A stretch of 64,000 bases of DNA from Fimbriimonadia bacterium. Lineage in GTDB: Bacteria > Armatimonadota > Fimbriimonadia > Fimbriimonadales > Fimbriimonadaceae. The DNA lies in assembly GCA_030430755.1 (NCBI GenBank), contig JAUIKO010000001.1:1-64000 (forward strand), read 5' to 3'. The translations under genes were made by a program, and so were the position numbers. Position 1 is the first letter of the stretch. Each line of letters begins with the position of its first letter. Under the pieces are notes generated by a model. It had not been told where the DNA came from and made no database searches. It saw only the letters and a program-made list of their open reading frames with translations. This document shows, piece after piece, positions 27,015 through 35,057 of this stretch.

Positions 27015-28352
27015 TTATGCGAGTATTGATTGCATATTAATAGCATGCCGTTTTGGATCGAAATCTTTGCTTCGATATACTTCTTGTCCACAAAAAGTTA
27101 AAAGAACTTTAGAAGTAAATTCACGTTCGTGGAATGGAGAGTTTTTACCTTTTGAAAAGGAATCATTTACGTCATAGGTCCATGTTTTCATTGGATCGAT
27201 AACTGTAATTTGTGCAAAAGGAGTTTCTCCAGCCATAAATGAACCTCCTTCTGTACCAAGAATATTTGCAGGCTGATAGCTTAGTTTTGATATGGTTTCA
27301 AGCGGTGATAAGATATTAGGTTTTGTTAAATGAGTGTATACACTAGAAAAAGCTGTATCGAATCCTATGCTGCCAAATGGAGCTTGTTCAAAAGGCACAT
27401 CGATCTCATAGTGAGTATAGGGGGTATGATCGCTGCAAATGCAATCTATTGTGCCATCTATGAGGCCTTCAATTAGTGCATCTCTATCTTTTTCAGATCG
27501 CAAAGGTGGCATCGTTTTGAACATACTATTATATTCATTGATATCACGATCAGTAAAAATCAAATGGTGTGGTGATACTTCTGCGCTAATAGGAGCTCCC
27601 ATGAGTTTTGCCTTTCTGATAATTTGTACAGATCCTGCTGTGCTAATTCTCATAATGTGAGTTTGGCATTCACTATGAAGAGCCATTAAGCAGCCTCTTG
27701 CAACCATGATTTCTTCTGATAGTGATGGAATACCTTTTAACCCAAGAACGGCAGCCCATGATCCATCATGCATACTGCCATTTGCAGAAATTTTTGTATC
27801 ACGCGGATCTAAAAGGAATGGCATATTGACTTCTGAACAGGATTTAAGAACTTTCCAGAAAAATTGAGGATCTTGTATTGGAACACCATCATCTGAAATG
27901 GCAACAACTCCGATTTCTTTAAGGGATTCTATATCGACTATTTCTTGATGGATACCTCCTAAACTTGCCATACTAATAGGGGCAAGATAGATTCCTCCAG
28001 ATTCAGGAGAAGCGGATTCATCGATGATATGGTTTATAAGTGCTGTATTATCTATTGGTGGGGTAGTGAAAGGAGAGTAGCCAATCATTGTATACCCTCC
28101 AGAGGCTGCTGATTGAGTACCTGTTAAAATAGATTCTCGATGTTTATGACCGGGTTCATTGAAGCGTGCATGTATATCCACTAGCCCAGGGACAACCCAT
28201 AAATCCTTACAATGATAGACTTCATCGCTATCTGAACAGTCAATATCATTTACTATGGAATGGATCTGATCGTCTTCTATAATAAGATCAGCGATTTTAT
28301 CAATATTTTGTGAGGGGTCAATAATTCTTCCACCTTTAAGAATAATTTTCAT
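27015..28352 (-). CDS. pyrC: Dihydroorotase (class I), possibly catalytically altered
   Basis: Third enzyme of pyrimidine synthesis (carbamoyl-aspartate to dihydroorotate), 445 residues, amidohydrolase fold. Recognisable parts are WVVPGLVDIHARFNEPGH near residue 60, AEVSPHHLIFTD, and ICSDHTPYTHYE with the catalytic Asp. The N-terminal metal motif, normally HxH, reads H-A-R, so one zinc ligand is missing. Such loss is known in pseudo-dihydroorotases that mainly support aspartate transcarbamoylase assembly. The HH and D-H-T-P motifs are kept. It follows pyrB with a 3-nt gap, a pyrBC operon. Confidence 0.88.
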   Translation of the reverse strand: MKIILKGGRIIDPSQNIDKIADLIIEDDQIHSIVNDIDCSDSDEVYHCKDLWVVPGLVDIHARFNEPGHKHRESILTGTQSAASGGYTMIGYSPFTTPPIDNTALINHIIDESASPESGGIYLAPISMASLGGIHQEIVDIESLKEIGVVAISDDGVPIQDPQFFWKVLKSCSEVNMPFLLDPRDTKISANGSMHDGSWAAVLGLKGIPSLSEEIMVARGCLMALHSECQTHIMRISTAGSVQIIRKAKLMGAPISAEVSPHHLIFTDRDINEYNSMFKTMPPLRSEKDRDALIEGLIDGTIDCICSDHTPYTHYEIDVPFEQAPFGSIGFDTAFSSVYTHLTKPNILSPLETISKLSYQPANILGTEGGSFMAGETPFAQITVIDPMKTWTYDVNDSFSKGKNSPFHEREFTSKVLLTFCGQEVYRSKDFDPKRHAINMQSILA

Positions 28353-28355
28353 AAT

Positions 28356-29318
28356 TTATTGTTCCACTTGATTTAAAGTCGATGCCATACTTTTTTCTAA
28401 CTGATTTTTGTTCTGAAGTACCCAGTAAATAGAAGCTGATCTGGCAAATAAACCATTTTCTATCTGTTTACCCATATGAAAAACATCACTATCTACTAAC
28501 GTATCTTCAATTTCAATCCCTCTGTTCACAGGTCCAGCATGTAAAATAATAGCATCTGAACGTGCTGATTTTAATCTTTTTTTATTAATCTGAAAGGATT
28601 TAATATATCCTGGAAAAGAACCCCAGGTTCTATCTTCCAGGCGATGTTTTTTCATACGTAAGCAAAAAATAACATTTGTATTACACATTGCATCGTCTAA
28701 ATTCGAATAAATTTTAACTGGAAGAGAGTCAAAATTAGTAGGAAGAAGATTTTTAGGTCCAATCCATCTTACTTCTGCGCCTAGTTTTGAAAAAAGCCAT
28801 GCATTCGATCTAGCTATGCGGCTTTCTAAGAAATCTCCAACCATAGTAATTACAAGACCATCCATGCTTTTAAAATGGTGAAGAATAGTTGAGGCATCCG
28901 CGAAAGCTTGTGTAGGATGCTCATGATTGCCATCACCAGCGTTAATAACCGGCCCTGTGAAGAATTTAGTAGTATATAGTGCTGAACCAGCAGAAGAATG
29001 CCTTATGACTAAAATATCAACGAATTCTTGCGAAATAGTTTTAATAGCATCTTTGAAAGATTCTGAACCTAACTCATCATCTTTTCTGAGAGAATATTCA
29101 ACGCAATTTGAGCCAACTAAATTTGCAGCTTGTTGAAAAGATGATTTAGTTCTTCTGGAATTGCTGCTAAAAAGTAAACCGATGTTAGTTTTTGAACAAT
29201 CAGGGAAATCTTTATTGTTGTAGTATTTTATACGGAAATCATGGGTTAAATCTAGTAATTCTAAGATTTGATTCTTGTCAAGATATCTTATTCCGAGGAG
29301 GTTTCTAAACATATTCAT
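28356..29318 (-). CDS. pyrB: Aspartate carbamoyltransferase catalytic subunit
   Basis: Condenses carbamoyl phosphate with aspartate, the first committed step of pyrimidine synthesis. About 320 residues, full length. The carbamoyl-phosphate motif is SNSRRTKSSF (usual STRTRxSF). GDGNHEHPTQAFAD holds the HPTQ signature. ILHAGPVNRGIEIE is the aspartate-side PVNRG motif. Starts are ambiguous (GTG 29321, ATG 29318 or ATG 29312). No pyrI regulatory gene follows; pyrC does, overlapping by operon spacing of 3 nt. Confidence 0.94.
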   Translation of the reverse strand: MNMFRNLLGIRYLDKNQILELLDLTHDFRIKYYNNKDFPDCSKTNIGLLFSSNSRRTKSSFQQAANLVGSNCVEYSLRKDDELGSESFKDAIKTISQEFVDILVIRHSSAGSALYTTKFFTGPVINAGDGNHEHPTQAFADASTILHHFKSMDGLVITMVGDFLESRIARSNAWLFSKLGAEVRWIGPKNLLPTNFDSLPVKIYSNLDDAMCNTNVIFCLRMKKHRLEDRTWGSFPGYIKSFQINKKRLKSARSDAIILHAGPVNRGIEIEDTLVDSDVFHMGKQIENGLFARSASIYWVLQNKNQLEKSMASTLNQVEQ

Positions 29319-29409
29319 CACTGCCTGATAAAATATATTTTAGCTAAACAAACATGTATAAAACTACAGAATCTATGTTATTTTGTCAGGGTAGGTCTTT
29401 TAGAGATCA

Positions 29410-29439
29410 TCATCTATCAATTTATAAATTGATAGATGA
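29410..29439. repeat. Perfect 30-bp palindrome between secreted-protein gene and pyrB
   Basis: TCATCTATCAATTTA is followed directly by its reverse complement (15 bp each, no true loop beyond the central TTATAA). It lies 10 nt past the stop of the LRR-like gene at 29450 on the minus strand and upstream of pyrB. It may act as a terminator stem or as a binding site. Confidence 0.6.
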
Positions 29440-29449
29440 AAAACCTAGA

Positions 29450-30421
29450 CTAAAAATCTATCGAGATCTGATTATCAAACTTTAAATTTAATATTCGGAT
29501 ATCGTCGATTGGAATATTAGAACAATCTTTTAATGAAACTGTTTTTAAATAGGGAAGTGTTTCTGGATAGAGGGGATATAAGTCTTCTCCTTTAAGAGAG
29601 TTGCCAGATAATTTGAGAGTAGACAATGTTGATGGCAAAGATTGTAGTATTGCTTTCCACTTTGAGGGATGAACATATTTTGAGTAAGATAAATTTAACT
29701 CCTCTAATCCAGAAGCAAAGGTGGTGTAAATTCGGTCAATAGAGGTGTAGTCGATAGTGGTCCCTTTTAAAGATAATCTTTCAATTTGGTTTGGAAAAGA
29801 TTCTATGAGCCATCTCCAATCAGATGTTGGAATAGTCGTGTTATGATGTATACATAAGTGTTTCAGTTTAGGAAAGTTTTCTTGTTTGATATTACATAGT
29901 GATATTGCATCGAGATTTGTGTGACTAAAGGATACTTTTTCTATCTCTCTAGGAAGATTCTTAATGATGGATTTCCATTCTAAGTGTTGTAATAAAAAAG
30001 TTTTTTTTATTTTTAATAATTGAAGTTTAGGAAAGTTTTTATTATTAATAAACATGAGTAAATGTGGATTTATCATACACTCTATTTTTATAGCTGGAAT
30101 ACCCATTGAAATATTTGATGGTAGTATAGAAATAGCACCTGTTAAAGATGATATATAAATAGTGTCTAGTATCAGGGAAAGCTGTTTTATTTGTGATTCA
30201 GAATAGATACAAGTGTTCTTCCAGACATTTGTAGACAGAAATCTATTAATTAAAACAGTATCATTTAAGTCAACCGCATTTTGTAGATTTTTTATAATAC
30301 GATTCGTGTGTTCAGTTGGTAGGTAAGGAGAATGTTCTTGAGATGCATGAGAATACAAGTATAAAAAAACAGTTGATATAACATATGTATAGCGTAGGTA
30401 CTTATTTGGAAATTTCTTCAT
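29450..30421 (-). CDS. Secreted leucine-rich-repeat-like protein
   Basis: Exported 323-residue protein. Residues 1-26 (MKKFPNKYLRYTYVISTVFL then YLYSHAS) form a signal peptide. Three clear copies of a unit of about 47-50 residues run from about 140 to 320. Each begins W-[KR]-x-[LI]-[LI]-x-[SN]-[LF]-P, continues I-x-[KRT]-[LV]-[SK]-[LF] and then has LKHLCIHH-, LEELNLSY- or LKTVSLKD-type strands: LEWKSIIKNLP, SDWRWLIESFP, SKWKAILQSLP. This is the cleanest example of the repeat shared with the proteins at 10516, 25421 and 26392. Function is unknown; LRR folds bind proteins. Confidence 0.72.
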   Translation of the reverse strand: MKKFPNKYLRYTYVISTVFLYLYSHASQEHSPYLPTEHTNRIIKNLQNAVDLNDTVLINRFLSTNVWKNTCIYSESQIKQLSLILDTIYISSLTGAISILPSNISMGIPAIKIECMINPHLLMFINNKNFPKLQLLKIKKTFLLQHLEWKSIIKNLPREIEKVSFSHTNLDAISLCNIKQENFPKLKHLCIHHNTTIPTSDWRWLIESFPNQIERLSLKGTTIDYTSIDRIYTTFASGLEELNLSYSKYVHPSKWKAILQSLPSTLSTLKLSGNSLKGEDLYPLYPETLPYLKTVSLKDCSNIPIDDIRILNLKFDNQISIDF

Positions 30422-30760
30422 AATAACTTGTGAATAATTATGTCTAATTCACGAATAATCCATAGATTATTCATGAATTAATTCACAATGATCGAAGTTT
30501 TTCAAAAAATATTAAAAATTTTTTGAAAAAGCATATTTCCTACAAAACGCCTATATATGTATATGTTCTCCGGAATAGTGTTATATATCTAGAGCTCATT
30601 ATTATCGGGAGAAAAGTTTTTTTTTATAGGTCTTTTGACAATAGATCTTGACCTTGTTATACCTGATGTAGCAAAATGTAAACAGGTACTAATAATAGGG
30701 CAAGTAATATTAATAATTTTGTCCTGATAGTAAGATAGCAATAATAGGGGTTGTATATAA
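30422..30760. other. Divergent intergenic region with inverted repeats
   Basis: No gene is seen in these 339 bp between the divergent LRR-like gene and sepF. It contains GAATAAT-CCATAG-ATTATTC around 30453 and a 13-bp inverted repeat at 30498-30530. AT content is very high. Both flanking promoters must lie here. Confidence 0.5.
30498..30530. repeat. 13-bp inverted repeat, A/T only apart from one pair
   Basis: TTTTTCAAAAAAT and its complement ATTTTTTGAAAAA are separated by 7 nt. The stem is symmetric and has T/A runs on both sides, so it could terminate transcripts in either direction, or be an AT-rich operator. Confidence 0.45.
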
Positions 30761-31177
30761 ATGTCAGAATTAACACTAGAAGAAAAACCAGGTTTTTTCA
30801 CTAAGCTAGCGGATGTGTTTTCTAGAAAGGAAATATATGAAGATATCCCAGAAGAAATGGAATTGCCCACCACTCAAAAGCCAGTAAGGGTGCAACCATC
30901 TCCTAGATATCAAATTACAGTAAGAAGACAGATTCTTTCGTTCCAGGATGCCATTGCAGCAGCAGATGGATTAAAAAGAGGAGAGCAACAGATATTGAAT
31001 TTAGCTCACACGGATTCTATCTTGAGAGATAAAATCAAAGATTTTATGTGTGGTGTTAATTATGCTCAAGAAGGGTCTTGGGAAGAAATTGGAGATTGCA
31101 TATACTTGCTAGCTCCATCTCAGGCTCTAGTAGAAGTTGCTTCTACAAATCCAAGAGTATCTCCTTTAAGAAACTAA
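30761..31177 (+). CDS. sepF: Cell division protein SepF
   Basis: FtsZ-binding protein that helps anchor and align the division ring. It is 138 residues. The N-terminal amphipathic helix (about 9-22, PGFFTKLADVFSRKE) can bind the membrane. After a proline-rich linker the SepF core (about 48-125) reads PRYQITVRRQILSFQDAIAA, DGLKRGEQQILNLAHTD, IKDFMCGVNYAQEGSWEEIG and DCIYLLAPSQALVEV, a clear family match. SepF is known from Firmicutes, Actinobacteria, Cyanobacteria, related lineages and archaea, which informs the placement of this genome. AGGGG upstream is the ribosome binding site. Confidence 0.9.
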   Translation: MSELTLEEKPGFFTKLADVFSRKEIYEDIPEEMELPTTQKPVRVQPSPRYQITVRRQILSFQDAIAAADGLKRGEQQILNLAHTDSILRDKIKDFMCGVNYAQEGSWEEIGDCIYLLAPSQALVEVASTNPRVSPLRN

Positions 31178-31185
31178 TTATATTT

Positions 31186-31209
31186 GAAGGTAGTGATCCC
31201 ACTACCTTC
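31186..31209 (+). terminator. Hairpin after sepF
   Basis: GAAGGTAGTG-ATCC-CACTACCTTC is a perfect 10-bp stem starting 9 nt after the sepF stop. It is followed by a T/C-rich stretch (ATTCATTCTTCTTT), as expected for an intrinsic terminator. It ends right where an ATG (31210) begins, so that ATG is unlikely to be the start of the next gene. Confidence 0.75.
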
Positions 31210-31233
31210 ATGAATTCATTCTTCTTTATCTTA

Positions 31234-31725
31234 ATGATCATAAGAAAGTTCCTGCTTATACTGTTTGCTGTAGTAGTCATTTCTGTAACAGTTATAGATT
31301 CAAACAGTAAAATTACTAAATCTAATAGAGAATTTCCACTTGATAAGTTACCATTCTGCTTTGTTTTTTTGAATGGAATTAAGTTTAAATTATATATCGC
31401 AGATAGAATAGAAATCATGAATGAAGGTCTTTCTTGCTTAGATGCTAAAAATATTGCAAGGAATGAAGGAATGATCTTTGTCTTTGATAAGCCTTGTAGA
31501 AATGCTTTCTGGATGAAAGATACTTCGTTTGATTTAGATATTCTGTTTCTAAATGAAAAATCTATAGTGACAGAAATAAAGCATATGAAAGCTTTTGATA
31601 TTAAAACGAGAATATCTCCTCATGTTCCTGCTAAATATGCCATAGAATTAAAATCAGGTGTATCTAAAGCATTAAAAATTAACCAAGGAAGCAAAATGGT
31701 GTTTCAAAAAAAGATAGATAGATAA
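31234..31725 (+). CDS. DUF192 protein, exported or membrane-anchored
   Basis: About 163 residues from ATG 31234. The N-terminus (IIRKFLLILFAVVVISVTVI) is a signal peptide or anchor. The DUF192 domain (about 38-160) includes ARNEGMIFVFDKPCRNAFWMKDTSFDLDILFLN, with the hallmark FWMKxTxxxLDxxFL, and ends KINQGSKMVFQK. The family is widespread, small and of unknown biochemical role in bacteria. The start is uncertain: the frame is open back into sepF, but the hairpin at 31186-31209 argues against earlier starts. Confidence 0.83.
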   Translation: MIIRKFLLILFAVVVISVTVIDSNSKITKSNREFPLDKLPFCFVFLNGIKFKLYIADRIEIMNEGLSCLDAKNIARNEGMIFVFDKPCRNAFWMKDTSFDLDILFLNEKSIVTEIKHMKAFDIKTRISPHVPAKYAIELKSGVSKALKINQGSKMVFQKKIDR

Positions 31726-31787
31726 ATATTTCATTTAGAAAACGAATATCTAAGAATAGATGGCTTCTTATCCTTTAAGTTGTAAAG

Positions 31788-33932
31788 CTAAAAAACAGTA
31801 GATGAATAGACAACTAATTTTTCTTTGGGTAGGTCCTTTTTTTGAGTTTTATGATCTTCATGACTCGATTTCGTACTATCGGTATTTTTATCATGGAAAT
31901 GAGATTCGTCTATTTTTTTTTGTTTCTGTTTTAAGGAAGTATCTTTTTTACTCGATACGACCTTTGAAGTATGTGATGAAGGATTCGATTGGTTTGTAGA
32001 GAAATCAGATTGATGGCTCGAAGTTAAACTGTCTTCTTCAGAAGGATTAGACATTGGTGGCGTTATGATAATCTGTTCATACTTTATAGGGTGAGGATGG
32101 TTCTTTTCTTGGATGACTTTTTGAGAATATAACAAAATCTTTTTCCACCATTCTGCAGGCATCGTTCCTCCAAAAACTCGGTTCATCCCAGTGACTGTAT
32201 TAATACTATTTGCTAACCATGAAATTCCTACGAGCTCATCTGTGTAACCACAAAACCAAGCATCAGTATGATTTGTAGTTGTTCCTGTTTTTCCTCTAGC
32301 ATTAGGTACACTGCTCACTCGTTTAGCAGTTCCTTTAAGGACTGCTGCTCTAAGAGCGTCATCAATATATTCAGCAGTAAATCGACTGATAATATTTTGA
32401 GTGACATGAGGATTGTTCTCAAAAATAACTGTTCCATCAGGCGCAATAATCCGTTTTAAACCAAAAGGTGTAAATGATGAACCTTTAAGCATAAAAATAC
32501 TATATGCTTTTGCCATTTCTAAGAGGGTAGTATCAGTACATCCTAATGCTACTGAAAGGCCGACTCTAGGATATATATTAAATCCAAAAAGAGATTTTCC
32601 CAATGAAATAATATTCTGTACGCCAATTATTTCTGCAGCTCGTATGACCGGCATATTTAAGGAATATGCAAGAGCTCCAGAGATATTTGCCTCACCACCA
32701 TATTTTCCAGATGCATTTCTAGGTGCCCAAATAGTGTCGTTAATTTTATCTTCCCAAATAAACTTATCATTAGAAATTAAATCATTAATACTCATCTTAC
32801 CGGTTTCAATACCGATAGCATAAATAAATGGCTTGAAAGACGATCCAGACTGTCTTCTAGCTTGTGTGGTACCGTTATACTGAGACTCTGTATAGCTTGG
32901 CCCTCCGCACATCGTTAAGATAGCACCTTCTTTATCAAGAAGTAAAAAAGCACCTGTGTTTATTTTTCTTGATTTGTAATATTTAATGGTTTCATTTAGT
33001 GTTCGATCGGTATATTCCTGAATATTATAGTTGAGTGTAGTTTCAATTCTATATCCACCTTCATAAATATCAAGGCCATGTGTATGGTATTTAATGGTAT
33101 CTAGAATATAGTCGACAAAATAAGGGGCATTTTTATAGGAATGATGGGAGTGTTGCTTTGAATCTTTTAAATGAAGGGGAGTTTTAATGCTCTTTCTATA
33201 CTGGGAAAGCGTAATTTTTTTATCCTCATACATGGTTTTAAGAACAAAGTTTCTATTTTCGATGCTTTTTTTAGGATTTATATAAGGATTTTCTTTGCTA
33301 GGTTTTCTGACTAATCTTGCAAGTAAAGCAGCCTCTGGAAGGGTAATTTCTTGAATGTTTTTACCAAAATAGACTTCTGCAGCAGCTTGAATACCGTAGG
33401 CACCTGCTCCATAGTAAACTTGATTGAGATAAAGTTCTAATATTTGCGCCTTAGATAATTCACGCTCCATAATAACAGCAAGTGCTAGATCTTTTAATTT
33501 TCTTGAGAGGCTTTTCTCAGAAGAGTGATAAAGCCTTTTGGCTATCTGCATGGTAAGCGTGCTGCCACCTTGAACAATTTTTCCTGCTTTAAAATTTGTG
33601 AAAAGTACTCGTAGCATGGAAACATAGTCTATTCCTCTATGTTCAAAAAATCTTCTATCTTCAGCAGCTAAGGTCGCCTCAATAATAATAGGAGGGATTG
33701 CGGATGCTCGTATAGGTTTTCTATATTCGGTTGATAAAATAAATAGATCTCTATTGTCTGAACTGACAATTTTAGATGGCTCTCGTGATAAAGAAGATAT
33801 CAGTGTGGGTAAATTATTAATTTTTACATTTGCTTCTTTAAGTTCTAGAGTAAAAAGACAGAAGAAAGCAATGATTCCAATAGATATTAAAATGACAACG
33901 AGGGAGATAAAAATCTTAAGAAGTCTCACCAT
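31788..33932 (-). CDS. Penicillin-binding protein 1A (bifunctional transglycosylase/transpeptidase)
   Basis: Polymerises and crosslinks peptidoglycan from the outer face of the inner membrane. It is 714 residues. One membrane helix (about 6-28) is followed by the GT51 domain with EDRRFFEHRGID (Glu 91) and GGSTLTMQIAKRLY, then by the transpeptidase domain with SSFK (Ser 364), SLN (in AYSLNMP) and KTGTT. The last 110 residues are Ser/Lys/His-rich and disordered. All catalytic motifs look intact. It shows that the cell makes a peptidoglycan wall. Confidence 0.95.
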   Translation of the reverse strand: MVRLLKIFISLVVILISIGIIAFFCLFTLELKEANVKINNLPTLISSLSREPSKIVSSDNRDLFILSTEYRKPIRASAIPPIIIEATLAAEDRRFFEHRGIDYVSMLRVLFTNFKAGKIVQGGSTLTMQIAKRLYHSSEKSLSRKLKDLALAVIMERELSKAQILELYLNQVYYGAGAYGIQAAAEVYFGKNIQEITLPEAALLARLVRKPSKENPYINPKKSIENRNFVLKTMYEDKKITLSQYRKSIKTPLHLKDSKQHSHHSYKNAPYFVDYILDTIKYHTHGLDIYEGGYRIETTLNYNIQEYTDRTLNETIKYYKSRKINTGAFLLLDKEGAILTMCGGPSYTESQYNGTTQARRQSGSSFKPFIYAIGIETGKMSINDLISNDKFIWEDKINDTIWAPRNASGKYGGEANISGALAYSLNMPVIRAAEIIGVQNIISLGKSLFGFNIYPRVGLSVALGCTDTTLLEMAKAYSIFMLKGSSFTPFGLKRIIAPDGTVIFENNPHVTQNIISRFTAEYIDDALRAAVLKGTAKRVSSVPNARGKTGTTTNHTDAWFCGYTDELVGISWLANSINTVTGMNRVFGGTMPAEWWKKILLYSQKVIQEKNHPHPIKYEQIIITPPMSNPSEEDSLTSSHQSDFSTNQSNPSSHTSKVVSSKKDTSLKQKQKKIDESHFHDKNTDSTKSSHEDHKTQKKDLPKEKLVVYSSTVF

Positions 33933-33959
33933 TATAAACTACATAAAAATATTGTGAAA

Positions 33960-33985
33960 ATAGCATATGCAATTGCATATGCTAT
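33960..33985 (-). terminator. Perfect 26-bp palindrome after the outer-membrane protein gene
   Basis: ATAGCATATGCAA is followed directly by its reverse complement. It lies 20 nt past the stop of the gene at 34005 on the minus strand and just before the PBP1A start. Likely terminator stem, though the following bases (TTTTCACAAT on the minus strand) give only a short T run. Confidence 0.65.
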
Positions 33986-34004
33986 AAAATGATCTAAATA
34001 GATA

Positions 34005-34565
34005 TTAGAATCTAACTCCAACAGAAAAACCCCAAGTTCCTAATGGTTCGGTTTTTTCTGCAACATTGTAAACATATGTAACTTCTGCAAAGACTGGTGT
34101 TTCGCCTAGTTCATAGATATCAAAACCGATAGTTGGTTTAACGACTAAACCTTTAACTGCTTCAGGATCTTTAGTTTCATTAGCTGCTTTTTTAGCTTTA
34201 CCATATTGATATCCTACCATTCCTTGTGCATAGAAACGATCGAATCTTAAATTTAAAGTACCACCACCAAAAGCGTTCCAGTTGTCTCCCATGTTAGCAC
34301 CAGCTTCTACACCATAAGCGACTTTTACATCGGAATCCATGTTGAATTCGCCTATTTTGAAATCGATTCCTCCGCCGAGGTTCCAAGTAAATTCTTTTTT
34401 ACCATCTTTGTCGACATTTTTACCTGAGTCATCTGTTGGCATTAAAAATGATCCCTTTACACTAAATCCTACGGGTTCATTTTCAGTAGCACTAACACTG
34501 CTGGTGTTCATGATAGCTGCAGATGCTGCTAATACTGCAAACGATAAACTAATTTTTTTCATCAT
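34005..34565 (-). CDS. Small outer-membrane beta-barrel protein
   Basis: A 186-residue exported protein with a textbook signal peptide (MMKKISLSFAVLAASAAIMN, cleavage after SVSA near residue 26). The mature part alternates polar and hydrophobic residues in strands (VGFSVKGSFLMP, FTWNLGGGIDFKIGEFN, FDRFYAQGMVGYQYG, PVFAEVTYVYNVA). It ends WGFSVGVRF, with the C-terminal Phe expected of BAM-inserted barrels. About eight strands fit the length. This is strong support for an outer membrane. Function is unknown (OmpW/Opa-like porin or adhesin shape). Confidence 0.78.
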   Translation of the reverse strand: MMKKISLSFAVLAASAAIMNTSSVSATENEPVGFSVKGSFLMPTDDSGKNVDKDGKKEFTWNLGGGIDFKIGEFNMDSDVKVAYGVEAGANMGDNWNAFGGGTLNLRFDRFYAQGMVGYQYGKAKKAANETKDPEAVKGLVVKPTIGFDIYELGETPVFAEVTYVYNVAEKTEPLGTWGFSVGVRF

Positions 34566-34652
34566 AATAATACAATCTCCTATTTAGGCTTTGCCTGTAA
34601 ATATTATAGAACAACGGGTTCACAATGTCAATCGCTTGCATTTAGTTCTTGA

Positions 34653-35057
34653 TTACAAATCAAATTTTTTCCATCTAATGTGGGGAATAGGTAGTAAGTC
34701 CTCGTCTTTTCGTATAGGTGTATTACTTTGAGACATGAATCTTAATAGTCTTTTTTCTGCTTCTGCTTTATATTGTGTTAATTCTTCTTCCAGTTCTATC
34801 TTTATCGTCTCCATGTCATCAAGTAATCTTAAAATAATTTCTACTCCCGCTAGATTTACACCTAGTTCTTGTGTTAGTCTTTGAACTTGCTTGACCCTAT
34901 TAATATCGTGTTCACTATAAAGTCTATTCTTTGTACCTACTCGAGATGGAGAAATGAGTCCTAGCCTTTCATATTGTCTAAGGGTTTGAGGATGTACTCC
35001 CGATAGACGGGAAGCAATTCCTATCATATATACGGGCTCATTTTTTTTATTGTGCAT
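34653..35057 (-). CDS. hspR: MerR-family heat-shock repressor HspR
   Basis: Predicted repressor of chaperone genes. It is 134 residues. The N-terminal winged HTH (about 9-75) reads YMIGIASRLSGVHPQTLRQYERLGLISPSRVGTKNRLYSEHDINRV, closely matching HspR; a coiled coil follows (about 85-120). It overlaps the end of dnaJ by 11 nt, so it is translationally coupled. A sequence resembling the HspR operator (HAIR) sits in front of dnaJ, giving a self-repressing dnaJ-hspR operon. dnaK and grpE, the usual companions, are not here. Confidence 0.87.
   Translation of the reverse strand: MHNKKNEPVYMIGIASRLSGVHPQTLRQYERLGLISPSRVGTKNRLYSEHDINRVKQVQRLTQELGVNLAGVEIILRLLDDMETIKIELEEELTQYKAEAEKRLLRFMSQSNTPIRKDEDLLPIPHIRWKKFDL

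Noticed and set aside
31078-31233. Longer DUF192 frame starting inside sepF
   Set aside because: The extra 52 residues overlap sepF and the hairpin and do not look like a protein; the signal peptide begins at 31234.
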